NCBI RefSeq assembly: GCF_023952475.1
Contig: NZ_JALHRX010000018.1
Coordinates: 1-64,000, forward strand
Origin: Cupriavidus sp. WGlv3
GTDB taxonomy: Bacteria; Pseudomonadota; Gammaproteobacteria; Burkholderiales; Burkholderiaceae
Reading direction: 5' to 3'
Length of the DNA stretch: 64,000 nt
Shown here: in pieces, positions 35,773 through 44,675 of the stretch
Layout: every line of letters begins with the position of its first letter
Numbering within the stretch: the stretch's first letter is position 1
Position numbers and translations under genes: made by a program
The notes under the pieces: generated by a model
The model's database searches: none
What the model was told of the DNA's origin: nothing
The model's input: only the letters and a program-made list of their open reading frames with translations

Positions 35773-36054
35773 ATGAATAAAGGTGAACTGGTATCGGCCA
35801 TCGCCGCGGAAGCAGAATTGAGCAATGCCGCCGCCGAGCGTGCGCTCAACGCAGCGCTGGACAGTATCAAGAAGGCAGTGGCAAAGGGCGATTCTGTAAC
35901 GCTGGTGGGTTTTGGCAGCTTCAGCGCCGGCAAGCGCGCTGCCCGTACCGGCCGCAATCCGCGCACCGGCGAAACCATCAAGATTCCGGCCGCCAAGACG
36001 GTCAAGTTCTCGGCAGGCCAGGGTTTCAAGGACGCCGTGAACAAGAAAAAATAA
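35773..36054 (+). CDS. DNA-binding protein HU
   Basis: A 93-residue HU-family histone-like protein: [17 protein letters not shown] at the start, [20 protein letters not shown] and [21 protein letters not shown] for the DNA-binding arms with the Pro that intercalates. It binds and bends DNA without sequence preference. Standard length with a strong terminator right behind. A second, tailed HU-like gene is at 46065. Confidence 0.95.
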   Translation: MNKGELVSAIAAEAELSNAAAERALNAALDSIKKAVAKGDSVTLVGFGSFSAGKRAARTGRNPRTGETIKIPAAKTVKFSAGQGFKDAVNKKK

Positions 36055-36077
36055 GCAGTTTGCGTCCATAGCGAAAG

Positions 36078-36103
36078 AAGCGGCCTGGCAGGCCGCTTTT
36101 TTT
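36078..36103 (+). terminator. Rho-independent terminator of HU
   Basis: AGCGGCC-tggca-GGCCGCT followed by a run of T, 25 bp after the HU stop codon. Confidence 0.88.
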
Positions 36104-36253
36104 ATGTGCCGGACGCGCCCGTTGGGTCCGATGCGCCGGCAGACCAATTGCCAACGCCGCGCCATGTCCGCCGGCAACGGCGCGGCGATCCGGGTTAAAC
36201 TGCCGGCGCCCGCAGCCGGCAATCCCGCCCCCGCAATCTTCGTATCCCGCATC

Positions 36254-36739
36254 ATGAATGACCTGTCCCACCAGCTTTCCATGACCGTGCTGATGACGCC
36301 GGACATGGCCAACTTCTCCGGCAACGTCCACGGCGGCACCATCCTCAAGTACCTGGACATGGTGGCGTATGCCTGCGCCAGCCGCTACGCCGGCCGCTAC
36401 GTGGTCACGCTGTCGGTGGACCAGGTGGTGTTCCGCCAGCCCATCCACGTGGGCGAGCTGGTGACCTTCCTGGCATCGGTCAACTACACCGGCCGCAGCT
36501 CGATGGAGATCGGCATCAAGGTGGTGACCGAGAATATCCGCAGCAAGCTCGTGCGCCATACCAACAGCTGCTATTTCACCATGGTGGCGGTGGACGATAA
36601 CGGCACCCCGGCCGAGGTGCCGCCGCTGGAGCCGCGCGACGAGGTCGAGCGCCAGCGCTTTGCCGCCGCGCAGCAGCGCCGCGCGCTGCGCCAGGAAATG
36701 GAAAAGCGCCACGGCGACATCAAGTCGTCGGTGAACTGA
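36254..36739 (+). CDS. Acyl-CoA thioesterase, hotdog fold (YciA/ACOT type)
   Basis: A 161-residue single hotdog domain. NFSGNVHGGTILKYLDMVAY near residue 20 carries the catalytic Asp and the GGxxL turn of acyl-CoA hydrolases, followed by VVTLSVDQVVFRQPIHVGEL and KLVRHTNSCYFTMVAVDD. The C-terminal helix is long and charged (ERQRFAAAQQRRALRQEMEK). It would hydrolyse acyl-CoA thioesters in the cytosol. The creA gene starts within a few bases of its stop, so they are likely co-transcribed. Confidence 0.88.
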   Translation: MNDLSHQLSMTVLMTPDMANFSGNVHGGTILKYLDMVAYACASRYAGRYVVTLSVDQVVFRQPIHVGELVTFLASVNYTGRSSMEIGIKVVTENIRSKLVRHTNSCYFTMVAVDDNGTPAEVPPLEPRDEVERQRFAAAQQRRALRQEMEKRHGDIKSSVN

Positions 36740-36745
36740 GTGCCG

Positions 36746-37243
36746 ATGCGCGATTCAGCCATGAAGTCCAGCCACCCACTCATTAGCATCCTGCTCGCCG
36801 CCGCCTGCGCCGGCGCAGCCGCGGGTGCCAGTGCCGAGGAGATCGGCAGCGTCAGCACCAATTTCCGCATGACCGGCTCCGACAAGGTCGTGATCGAAGC
36901 CTATGACGACCCGCAGGTGGACGGCATCACCTGCTACGTGTCGCGCGCCCGCACCGGCGGCATCAAGGGCCAGCTCGGCATGGCGGAAGACCCGCCCGAG
37001 GCCTCGATCGCGTGCCGGCAGGTGGGTCCGATCGGCTTCAAGGCGCCGATCAAGCAGCAGGACAATGTGTTCTCCGAGCGCATGTCGATCCTGTTCAAGG
37101 CGCTGCATGTGGTGCGCGCGGTCGACCGCAAGCGCAATACGCTGGTCTACCTGACGTATTCGGATCGCATCGTCAGCGGCAGCCCGCAGAACAGCGTGAC
37201 CGCCGTGCCGGTGCCGGCCGGCACGGTGATTCCGGTAAAATAG
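36746..37243 (+). CDS. creA: CreA-family periplasmic protein
   Basis: A 165-residue exported protein: signal peptide [19 protein letters not shown], then [59 protein letters not shown] and a C-terminal [20 protein letters not shown], all typical of the CreA family. In Escherichia it belongs to the creABCD locus but its function is unknown; no creBCD is here. Start taken at 36746; ATG 36761, directly before the hydrophobic stretch, is also possible. Confidence 0.88.
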   Translation: MRDSAMKSSHPLISILLAAACAGAAAGASAEEIGSVSTNFRMTGSDKVVIEAYDDPQVDGITCYVSRARTGGIKGQLGMAEDPPEASIACRQVGPIGFKAPIKQQDNVFSERMSILFKALHVVRAVDRKRNTLVYLTYSDRIVSGSPQNSVTAVPVPAGTVIPVK

Positions 37244-37263
37244 GCCGGCCTTACATCCCGGAG

Positions 37264-38106
37264 TTACGGCGCCAGCGCCGCGGTCTCCGCCTGGCAATCG
37301 CGCGATGGCCGCGCACCCGCGGCGCGTGCGGCAGCGACTTCACTGCGTGCCCGTTCCAGGTCGGCACGGAAGGTGGGATCGGCATGCAGCCGTGCCACCG
37401 TGGCCGCCGCCATGGTGCGGCCCGCGTTGACATCGCTCTGCCAGTGCACGTTACAGACCACGCGGCTTTGCCCGAAGGCCTGGCCGCGCGCCAGCAGTTC
37501 ATTGGCACGCGCCGGCTCGATCTCGGTCAGGATCAGCGCCCAGGCCCAGCCGATGGCGCTGTGGCCGGACGGGTAGGAACCATCCTTCTCCAGCTTGGCG
37601 GCCTCGGCCTGCGTGCACATCGAGGTCTTGGTGGCCACGAACGGGCGGGTGCGCTTGTAATGGTCCTTGGCCTTGTACGTAGACAGGCCGGCATCGACCA
37701 GGCTGCGGCGCAGCAGCATGTTCAGGTAAGGCGTGTCCTTCTCGCTGACGGGCACGCCCAGCGCGCAGGAGAAGGTGCTGGCGGCCTGCGGGAACGTCAG
37801 CACGGCATCGTCGGACGCCAGTTGCCAGCGTGGCGAACCGCGCAGCGGGCCGGCCTGGCGCGCGGAGTCCTGGTCCAGCGCCAGCGCGGCCGACCCCTGC
37901 GCCGGCGGCGCCGACAGCAGCTTCAGGCTGTCGGGGCGGGCATCGGCGGCGAGGTAGCCGGCCGGCACCCCGGGACGCAGCTCCGGCACCGCGGCCAGGT
38001 TGGTGCCGCCGGCGGCGCAGCCGGCCAGCAGCGCGGCGAGCGCTGCCGCGCCAGGCGCCCGCATGGGTCGGGGGAGGGAGGAATCCGGCTTGGCTTGGTC
38101 CGTCAA
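37264..38106 (-). CDS. Class A acid phosphatase, PAP2 superfamily, lipoprotein
   Basis: A 280-residue secreted phosphatase. The N-terminus ends in the lipobox AALLAGC, so it is predicted to be lipid-anchored. The three PAP2 motifs are KAKDHYKRTRPF (K-x6-RP), GSYPSGHSAIG and SRVVCNVHWQSDV (SR-x5-H-x3-D). The surrounding residues match the class A non-specific acid phosphatases (PhoN type), which dephosphorylate organic phosphates in the periplasm with a His intermediate. Convergent with creA, 20 bp apart. Confidence 0.88.
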   Translation of the reverse strand: MTDQAKPDSSLPRPMRAPGAAALAALLAGCAAGGTNLAAVPELRPGVPAGYLAADARPDSLKLLSAPPAQGSAALALDQDSARQAGPLRGSPRWQLASDDAVLTFPQAASTFSCALGVPVSEKDTPYLNMLLRRSLVDAGLSTYKAKDHYKRTRPFVATKTSMCTQAEAAKLEKDGSYPSGHSAIGWAWALILTEIEPARANELLARGQAFGQSRVVCNVHWQSDVNAGRTMAAATVARLHADPTFRADLERARSEVAAARAAGARPSRDCQAETAALAP

Positions 38107-38152
38107 TTTGTCTTCCTGGTGAGGGATCGGATCGATGCGGTGCTGCCCTGGC

Positions 38153-39901
38153 TTACGCAGCGGCGTCGAACAGCTTGCGCAGGTTCGATTTCATGATCTT
38201 GCCATTGGCATTGCGTGGCAGCATCTCGTGGTAAATCAGGATACGCACCGGCACCTTGAACGCGGCCAGCCGCTCGCGCACGAAATCCTGCAGCTCGGTC
38301 TCGCTCGTCTGCATGCCCGGCTTCAGGCTCACCACGGCGGCCGGCTCCTCGCCCAGGGTCCGGTGCGGCAGCCCGACCACCGACGCGTCCATGACCGCGG
38401 GATGCTCGTACAGCGCGCTTTCCACCTCGATGCAGTAAATGTTCTCGCCGCCGCGGATCAGCATGTCCTTCATCCGGTCGACGATGTAGACGTAGCCCTC
38501 ATCGTCCAGCCGGGCAATGTCGCCGGTGCGCAGCCAGCCGTCGACAAAGGTCTGGGCGGTGGCCTCGGGCTTGTTCCAGTAGCCGCGCACGACATTGGCG
38601 CCGCGCGCCATCAGCTCGCCGGTTTCCCCCGGCGGCAGCGCCTGGCCGCGGCCGTCGACCACCTTCATTTCGCCGATCGGCAGCGCCGGGCCGCTGCTGT
38701 CCGGGCGCATCACGTACTCTTCGGCGCTGTGGCTGGTGAAGGTGGACGAGGTTTCGGTCATGCCCCAGCCAATGCCGGGCGCGGCCATCGGGAAGACCTC
38801 GCGGATGCGCCGGACCAGCTCGGGCGAGGCCGGCGCGCCCCCGTAGTTGATGTTCTCCAGCGACGACAGGTCGAAGCGGCCGCGCTCGGGATGCTCCAGG
38901 ATCTGCCATGCGATGGTGGGCACGCCGCCGGCCGCGGTGCAGCGCTCGCGTTCGATCAGTTCCATGCCACGCAGCGCGTCCCAGCGGTGCAGCAGCACGA
39001 TCTTGCCGCCGGTGGCGATGGCGCCGTTGAGCACCGCCATGCAGCCGGTGACGTGGAAGAACGGCACCGCCAGCAGCATCGATTTTTGCGGCGCGGCCGG
39101 ATCCGGCGCCGGGATCGGCTCGCCGCGGCGCAGCAGGTTGCGCAGCGGGCTGAAGCCGCCAGCCACCGCCACCGAAGTGGAATTGCGATGCGTGCCGAGC
39201 GCGCCCTTCGGCTTGCCGGTGGTGCCTGAGGTGTAGAAGATGGTGGCGTCGTCGTCGGGGTCGATGTCGACCGCGGGCGGCGTCTGCTCCGGCAGAGTCG
39301 CCCAGTTCGCCGAAGGGCCGATCACGCTTTCCAGCGCCGTCACGCGCGGCTCGGCCGGCGCAGCCCCCGCGCGCGAGACGTAGATGCGTTCCAGCGCCGG
39401 GCAGCCCGGCAGGTGTTCGAGGATGCGGTCGAGCCGCTCCGCATCGACGATGGCAATGCGGCTGCCGGAATCGGCCAGGCCATATTCCAGCTCCTGGCCG
39501 GTCCACCACGCATTGAGCGGGGTCACGATGGCGCCGGTCAGCAGCGCGCCGTAGAACGCCACCGGCCATTCGGGCAGGTTGCGCATGGCCAGCGCCACCC
39601 GGTCGCCCTTGCGCACGCCGTCGCGCACCAGCGCGTGGGCCATGGCGATGGCGGCGCGCACAAACGCATCGTAGGAGACGCGCTCGTCCTCATACACCAC
39701 GAAGGTGCGTTCGGCAAACGCGCGCGTGGCCAGCAACAGCTCACGCAGCGTGGGCGGCGCGTTCTTCCAGACCGTGGTGGGGATGCCGCGGATCACGCGC
39801 GTCTCGGTTTCGAACGGCGCGCCCGGCGCGGTCAGGCGGGCGTGGGCCTCGGCCAGCGACATGACCGGCCAGGTGCCGGCCGACTGCGGATTGCTCGACA
39901 T
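38153..39901 (-). CDS. AMP-dependent acyl-CoA synthetase (ligase)
   Basis: A 582-residue class I adenylate-forming enzyme. The phosphate-binding loop is IFYTSGTTGKPKGALGTH (about 180), later motifs are GWGMTETSSTFTSH (A5), GWLRTGDIARLDDEGYVYIVDR (A7/A8) and the C-terminal PRNANGKIMKSNLRKLF with the catalytic Lys of A10. It activates a fatty or other carboxylic acid to acyl-CoA through acyl-AMP. A good GGGAGG precedes the ATG. It follows an SDR gene on the same strand with 97 bp between, suggesting a two-gene acyl catabolism unit. Chain length unknown. Confidence 0.9.
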   Translation of the reverse strand: MSSNPQSAGTWPVMSLAEAHARLTAPGAPFETETRVIRGIPTTVWKNAPPTLRELLLATRAFAERTFVVYEDERVSYDAFVRAAIAMAHALVRDGVRKGDRVALAMRNLPEWPVAFYGALLTGAIVTPLNAWWTGQELEYGLADSGSRIAIVDAERLDRILEHLPGCPALERIYVSRAGAAPAEPRVTALESVIGPSANWATLPEQTPPAVDIDPDDDATIFYTSGTTGKPKGALGTHRNSTSVAVAGGFSPLRNLLRRGEPIPAPDPAAPQKSMLLAVPFFHVTGCMAVLNGAIATGGKIVLLHRWDALRGMELIERERCTAAGGVPTIAWQILEHPERGRFDLSSLENINYGGAPASPELVRRIREVFPMAAPGIGWGMTETSSTFTSHSAEEYVMRPDSSGPALPIGEMKVVDGRGQALPPGETGELMARGANVVRGYWNKPEATAQTFVDGWLRTGDIARLDDEGYVYIVDRMKDMLIRGGENIYCIEVESALYEHPAVMDASVVGLPHRTLGEEPAAVVSLKPGMQTSETELQDFVRERLAAFKVPVRILIYHEMLPRNANGKIMKSNLRKLFDAAA

Positions 39902-39998
39902 GGACTGCCTCCCGGAACTGCACTGCAGGTTGAGGGAAATGCAGGAAAGCGGCCAGCGCTATCAGCGCCGGCCGCCTGGCAACGCTTGCGTCAAAGGC

Positions 39999-40763
39999 TC
40001 AGATGGTCACGCCGCCGTCCACCACCATGGCCTGGCCGGTCATGAAGGTGCTGGCCGCGGAGGCAAGGAACACGGCCGCGCCGGCGATCTCGACGGGTTC
40101 GCCGATGCGGCGCAGCGGGGCGCCCTGGGTGGACTGCTTGTAGCGCTCGGGATCTTCCCACAGCGCGCGCGCGAAGTCGGTCTTGATCAGCCCCGGCGCG
40201 ATGCAGTTCACGCGCACATTGTGCGGCCCGAACTCGACCGCGAGATTGCGCGCCAGCTGGAAGTCGGCGGCCTTGGAAATGTTGTAGACGCCGATGGTGG
40301 GCGAGCCGCGCAGGCCGCCGATCGACGACACGATGATGATCGAGCCATCCTTGCGGTCGATCATCTGCGGCGCCACCATCTGGATCAGCCAGTGGTTGGA
40401 GATGACGTTGTTGTCCAGCACCTTGCGGAACTGGTCGTCCGAGACGCCGCTCATCGGCCCGTAGTACGGGTTGGAGGCGGCATTGCAGACCAGCACGTCG
40501 ATCTTGCCGAAGGCGCGGTTGGTCTCGTCGACCAGGCGCTGCAGGTCGTCCTTCGAAGAGATGTTGGCCGGGACTGCAATGGCGGTGCCGGCGCCATGGC
40601 GGGCGTTGATCGCATCCACCACTTCCTGGCAGGCGTCGGCCTTGCGCGAGGAAATCACGACCTTGGCGCCCTGTACGGCCATCTGCTCGGCGATGGCGCG
40701 GCCGATGCCGCGCGAAGAGCCCGTGACGATGGCAACCTTGCCCGTCAGATCGAACAATGACAT
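39999..40763 (-). CDS. Short-chain dehydrogenase/reductase (SDR)
   Basis: A 254-residue classical SDR: TGSSRGIGRAIAEQMA binds NAD(P), VLVCNAASNPYYGPMSG gives the NAA(S) motif, IIIVSSIGGLRGSPTIGVYNISK has the catalytic Ser, Tyr and Lys, and VNCIAPGLIKTDFARALWED closes the site. CAGGAGACTCC precedes the ATG. It is upstream of the acyl-CoA ligase and may act on a hydroxyacyl or alcohol intermediate of the same pathway; that is inference. Confidence 0.88.
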   Translation of the reverse strand: MSLFDLTGKVAIVTGSSRGIGRAIAEQMAVQGAKVVISSRKADACQEVVDAINARHGAGTAIAVPANISSKDDLQRLVDETNRAFGKIDVLVCNAASNPYYGPMSGVSDDQFRKVLDNNVISNHWLIQMVAPQMIDRKDGSIIIVSSIGGLRGSPTIGVYNISKAADFQLARNLAVEFGPHNVRVNCIAPGLIKTDFARALWEDPERYKQSTQGAPLRRIGEPVEIAGAAVFLASAASTFMTGQAMVVDGGVTI

Positions 40764-41012
40764 GGAGTCTCCTGTATGGCTGCGCCGGCGTCAGCGATGC
40801 TGGCCGGCTTGTGCTGGCGGCGGGGTGCCGCGCTGTTGTGCTGCGGACGCGCCCGCAGGCAGCATCGCCGGGACATTATGTGGCGCGGCCATGGCCGCGT
40901 CCACAGCGCCGGGTGGCGGTTACAGGCCTTATCAGCATTCTTTCTGCCGGCAATGCGCGCGGTGCATGGAGCCCGATGCTGCAGTGCGCAGCCGCTGCTA
41001 GGCAGCTGCAAT

Positions 41013-41879
41013 TCAGCCGCCGGCGGATGCCGTCGCAGGCGCCAGCAGGTCAGGCAGCGCAGCCATCAGGCCCTGGCGCAACTCGTCGTCCAGCACGATG
41101 CCGAAGCGCTCCGACAGGGCCTGCACCACGGCGTCGGCATGCTGCAGGTGCGTGCGGCGCACGCTGCCGTCCGGGGCGCGCTCGGCCAGTTCGCCATTGG
41201 CCAGCGTCACGCGCGTGCCGCCATCGGTGCGCGCGGCCATCAGGCGCTGCAGGAAGACGCTGTCCGGGTGCGTCGAGACATACCAGTTGCGTGCCTCGAA
41301 GTCGATCGGTGGCTGCGGCGTCAGGTCGAAACGGTAGACCGGGATCCATCCCGCATCGCCGCGTGCCTGCAGGTCATAGCTGTGGAATGCGCTGGTGCCG
41401 GCTTGCGCCGGGGACGGCGCGAGCCGGTAGGGAAAGCCATCGTCGGCCGGTTCGGACAGCGGCATCGCACGGAACGGCGTGGGACCGCCGAAGCCCACAT
41501 CGACCAGATAGCTGCGATGCGCTACCTCCACCCGCAGCAGCATGTGCGAGGTCATGGTCGGCACGTCGTCCGGCACGCCCCAGCGCACGCGCGCGGCCAG
41601 CGGCGTGACCTCGTAGCCCAGCGCACCCAGCCCGGCGCTGAGCAGCGTATTGAGTTCAAAGCAGTAGCCGCCGCGCCGGCGCGTGACCAGCTTGTCGAAC
41701 ACGGCGTCGAGGTCGATGCGCACCGGGCGGCGCAGCAGCGGGTCGACGTTCTCGAACGGAATGCTGGCCAGGTGCGCGGCCAGCACCGCGTCCAGCGCCT
41801 GCAGCGTCGGCGAGGGTGGCGCGGCGATGCCGAGGCGCGCCAGCCAGGCGTCCAGTTGGGCGGCGTCCAGGATAGTCAT
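41013..41879 (-). CDS. nat: Arylamine N-acetyltransferase (NAT)
   Basis: A 288-residue NAT. The catalytic triad is visible: Cys in RRRGGYCFELNTLLSAGL (about 73), His in TMTSHMLLRVEV (about 112) and Asp in SYLVDVGFGGPTPFRAM (about 127). The N-terminal IPFENVDPLLRRPVRID is also conserved. NATs move acetyl from acetyl-CoA to arylamines and hydrazines. It follows the Crp/Fnr-type regulator gene on the same strand by 27 bp. Confidence 0.92.
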   Translation of the reverse strand: MTILDAAQLDAWLARLGIAAPPSPTLQALDAVLAAHLASIPFENVDPLLRRPVRIDLDAVFDKLVTRRRGGYCFELNTLLSAGLGALGYEVTPLAARVRWGVPDDVPTMTSHMLLRVEVAHRSYLVDVGFGGPTPFRAMPLSEPADDGFPYRLAPSPAQAGTSAFHSYDLQARGDAGWIPVYRFDLTPQPPIDFEARNWYVSTHPDSVFLQRLMAARTDGGTRVTLANGELAERAPDGSVRRTHLQHADAVVQALSERFGIVLDDELRQGLMAALPDLLAPATASAGG

Positions 41880-41906
41880 GGTGTATGGGGCTCCGGTACG
41901 GTGCGG

Positions 41907-42692
41907 TCAGTTGAGCGTTTCCAGCGCGGGCAGGTCGAGCAGTTCGATGCCGCCATATTGAAGGCGCAGCAGGCCGTGCGCCTCCAGTTCGCGCAGCGCG
42001 TGGTTCACGGTCTGGCGCGACAGGCCCAGCATCTGCGCCAGCTGTTCTTGCGCAATGCGCACGCGCCGCGTGGCACTGCCGTCCGGCAGGTTGCCGTAGC
42101 CATGCGCGATTGCCGCCAGCCGGCGCGCGACGCGTGCCGGCGGCGGCAGCAGCTGCGCTTCCTCGACGTAGTGGAAGGCCTCGCGGGTCTTGGCCGCCAG
42201 CAGTTGCCCGAACGCCTGCCACCATGCCGGCTGCTGCGCGAGGCGCTGCGCCAGGGCGGCGCGCGGCACATGCCACAGCGTGGCGGCGGTGCTCGCACGC
42301 GCGTCATGGGTGCGCGGCAGGCCATCGAACAGGCAGATCTCGCCGAACCAGGTGCCGGGTTCGAGCAGGCCCAGCACCGCGGCCTTGCCCGATTCGCCGC
42401 TGGCGTGGATCTGCATGGTGCCGCTGGCAACACAATACAGGCCATCGAAGCGGTCGCCGCGCGCAAACAGGGTCTCGCCGGCGACCAGCCGACGCAGGCT
42501 GCCGTCGTCCAGCAGCGCCTGCCGCAGCGCCGGCGGCAACTGGCTGAACCACGCGCCCGCGCGCACCGCGGCGAGCGGGTCGCTGCATGGCAACATCGGG
42601 CTGGACATTGTGTCTGGGGGCTGCATCTTGGGGTCGTGTGGGGCGAGCAGAGCGGGGTGTGGCGGGCGCGCCGGCCGCATGCGGGTCTCCAT
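41907..42692 (-). CDS. Crp/Fnr-family transcriptional regulator
   Basis: A 261-residue regulator. The cyclic-nucleotide-binding-like beta roll spans about 45-160 (LVAGETLFARGDRFDGLYCV, LLEPGTWFGEICLFDG), and the winged helix about 195-250 (QEQLAQMLGLSRQTVNHALR). The recognition helix has Gln where CRP has Glu (SRQTV versus SRETV). The FNR iron-sulfur Cys cluster is absent. The ATG follows AGGTG by 7 nt; later Mets at about residues 23 and 29 are possible starts. A TGTCA-N6-TGACA site 20 bp upstream is a likely self-target. Confidence 0.88.
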   Translation of the reverse strand: METRMRPARPPHPALLAPHDPKMQPPDTMSSPMLPCSDPLAAVRAGAWFSQLPPALRQALLDDGSLRRLVAGETLFARGDRFDGLYCVASGTMQIHASGESGKAAVLGLLEPGTWFGEICLFDGLPRTHDARASTAATLWHVPRAALAQRLAQQPAWWQAFGQLLAAKTREAFHYVEEAQLLPPPARVARRLAAIAHGYGNLPDGSATRRVRIAQEQLAQMLGLSRQTVNHALRELEAHGLLRLQYGGIELLDLPALETLN

Positions 42693-42711
42693 GTCCGGGC
42701 ACCTGGTGGAA

Positions 42712-42727
42712 TGTCAAAAACCTGACA
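42712..42727. promoter_or_regulatory. Crp/Fnr-type operator TGTCA-N6-TGACA
   Basis: A perfect 5-bp dyad with a 6-bp spacer, the geometry of Crp/Fnr sites with TGTCA half-sites. It lies between the regulator gene (start 42692) and the divergent Mpo1-like gene (start 42810), so it may control both. Confidence 0.55.
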
Positions 42728-42809
42728 GACCGGCCGGTGCGCGCCCACTACTATAAATCCACCTCGCGCCCGCCGCGCGCGCACCACAGCGCAGTCCAGG
42801 AGACGCCCC

Positions 42810-43307
42810 GTGAAAACCCTGATCGAACATCTCGCCAACTACGCCGCCTACCATCGCGATCCGCGCAATGTCTTCACGCATTTCATCGGCATCCCGATGA
42901 TCGTGCTGGCCGTGACCACGCTGCTGGCGCGGCCGGCGCTGGCATTGGGCGATGGCAGCGCCGTGCTGACGCCGGCCATGCTGCTGTATATCCTGTCGTG
43001 CCTGTTCTACCTGCGCCTGTCGCTGGGCTTCGGCGTGGCGATGGCGCTGATCCTCGCGGTGTTCCTCTACGCTGGCGCGCATATCGCGGCGATGCCGACG
43101 AGCTGGTGGCTCGCGCTCGGCGTCGGGCTGTTCGTGGTGGGATGGGTGATCCAGTTCATCGGCCACTATTACGAGGGGCGCAAGCCCGCCTTCGTCGACG
43201 ACTTGGTCGGGCTGCTGATCGGCCCGCTGTTCCTGGTTGCCGAGACGGCCTTTGCAATGGGCCTGGCGCGCGATACGCGCGATGCCATGGCCGCCCGCGC
43301 GCACTGA
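42810..43307 (+). CDS. Mpo1-like (DUF962) membrane protein
   Basis: A 165-residue integral membrane protein with about four helices. It matches the DUF962/Mpo1 family: YAAYHRDPRNVFTHFIGIPM at the N-terminus and VGWVIQFIGHYYEGRKPAFVDD at the C-terminus, with the conserved His residues of both segments. Yeast Mpo1 is an iron-dependent dioxygenase that shortens 2-hydroxy fatty acids; bacterial members are little studied. CAGGAG lies upstream of the ATG. Divergent from the Crp/Fnr gene. Confidence 0.85.
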   Translation: MKTLIEHLANYAAYHRDPRNVFTHFIGIPMIVLAVTTLLARPALALGDGSAVLTPAMLLYILSCLFYLRLSLGFGVAMALILAVFLYAGAHIAAMPTSWWLALGVGLFVVGWVIQFIGHYYEGRKPAFVDDLVGLLIGPLFLVAETAFAMGLARDTRDAMAARAH

Positions 43308-44675
43308 TCAGGGTTGCCCCGCCGGCAGCCGCAGACACGCCGCCAGACCGCCCAGCGGGCTCGATGCCAGCGCCAGGCTGCCGTCATACAGGGCGGCGAT
43401 TTCCGTGACGATGGCCAGGCCCAGGCCGCTGCCGGCGGCGGCCTCGTCGAGCCGGCCAAAGCGCGCGGTCGCCAGCGCCCGCGCCTCGGGCGGCATGCCC
43501 GCGCCATCGTCCTCGACCAGGATTTCCAGCACGCCAGCGTCCTCGCGCAGCGTGGCGCGCACGCGGGTGCGCGCCCACTGGCAGGCGTTGTCGAGCAGGT
43601 TGCCGAGCATCTCGACCAGGTCCTGACGGTCGCCGGCGAAATGCCCGCCACCGTCGACGGTCAGCTCCAGGGCCCGTTCACGATGCAGCCGCGCCAGCGC
43701 GCGCGCCAGCTCGCGCAGCGCGGGTGCGGCGTCGATGCGCTCGCCGCGGGCCCCGGCCGCGCCGGCGGCACGGGCGCGCGCGAGGTGCCGGTCCACCTGG
43801 CGCCGCATCGCTTCGACCTGGCCCGAGACGGCCAGCGCCGCGGCGCCAGGCAATGCCGCGGCTTCGTTGGCCAGCACCGCCAGCGGGGTCTTGACCGCAT
43901 GCGCCAGGTCGGCGGCCTGGCGGCGCGAGCGCTCCAGCGCCTGCGCATTGTGTGCCAGCAGGGCATTGATTTCGGTCACCAGCGGTTCGACCTCGGCGGG
44001 CCAGGCGCCGCCCAGGCTCGCCTCGCGCCGCGCCTGCATGGTGGCGAGCGCGCGCCGCAGCCGTGCCAGCGGCGCCAGCCCGAACCGCACCTGCGCCGCC
44101 ACCGCTAGCATCAGCCCCAGTCCCAGCGCCGTCAGTGACCAGGCCAGCGTCTGGTTGAAGCTGCGGCGCGCCGCGCGCAGTTCGGTGCGGTCCAGCGCCA
44201 CCGAGATTTCCACCGGGGTATCGGCCGACGCCAGCACCAGTTGCCGCGACACCACCAGCAGCGACTGGCGGTTCGGACCGGAGCGCACCTCGGCGATTCC
44301 ATCCGAGGCGTCCGAGGCACCGGACGCATCGGAAATACGGCGCAGCGCCGTCGCCGGCATCTCCGTATCCCACAGCGAGCGCGAGCGCAGCAGCGTGCCG
44401 GGGGCCCGCGCCTGCCAGTAGGCGCCGGAATAGGGCAGTTCGTAGCGGGGATCGGCGGGACTGCGGTGCAGGACCAGCTTGCCCTCGGCACTCCAGTCCA
44501 GCGCCGCGGCCAGGCTGGCGAGCTGGTGCTCGAGCTGGCGCACATAGGTCTGGTTGACGTGGCGCTCGAACAGGGCCGACAGCAGCCAGCCGCTGACCCC
44601 GAGCGCCGCGGCGAGCCAGATCGCCGCCACCGCCAGCAGGCGCAACGCAAGCGAGCGACGCAGGTGCACCGGCAT
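43308..44675 (-). CDS. Two-component sensor histidine kinase
   Basis: A 455-residue membrane kinase. One helix is at the N-terminus (LLAVAAIWLAAALGVSGWLL) and one near 165-185, enclosing a periplasmic sensor domain. The dimerisation domain has the phospho-His in DLAHAVKTPLAVLANE; the ATPase domain has MLGNLLDNACQWA (N box), VEDDGAGMPPEA (G1) and GSGLGLAIV (G2). The linker replaces a clear HAMP by FGLAPLARLRRALATM. Its ATG directly follows the response-regulator stop. The gene order pepSY, regulator, kinase suggests sensing of envelope conditions such as Mg2+ or antimicrobial peptides, unproven. Confidence 0.9.
   Translation of the reverse strand: MPVHLRRSLALRLLAVAAIWLAAALGVSGWLLSALFERHVNQTYVRQLEHQLASLAAALDWSAEGKLVLHRSPADPRYELPYSGAYWQARAPGTLLRSRSLWDTEMPATALRRISDASGASDASDGIAEVRSGPNRQSLLVVSRQLVLASADTPVEISVALDRTELRAARRSFNQTLAWSLTALGLGLMLAVAAQVRFGLAPLARLRRALATMQARREASLGGAWPAEVEPLVTEINALLAHNAQALERSRRQAADLAHAVKTPLAVLANEAAALPGAAALAVSGQVEAMRRQVDRHLARARAAGAAGARGERIDAAPALRELARALARLHRERALELTVDGGGHFAGDRQDLVEMLGNLLDNACQWARTRVRATLREDAGVLEILVEDDGAGMPPEARALATARFGRLDEAAAGSGLGLAIVTEIAALYDGSLALASSPLGGLAACLRLPAGQP

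Noticed and set aside
42693-42809. CTGACA...TATAAA as a promoter of the Mpo1-like gene
   Set aside because: The spacer is 24 bp, too long for sigma70.
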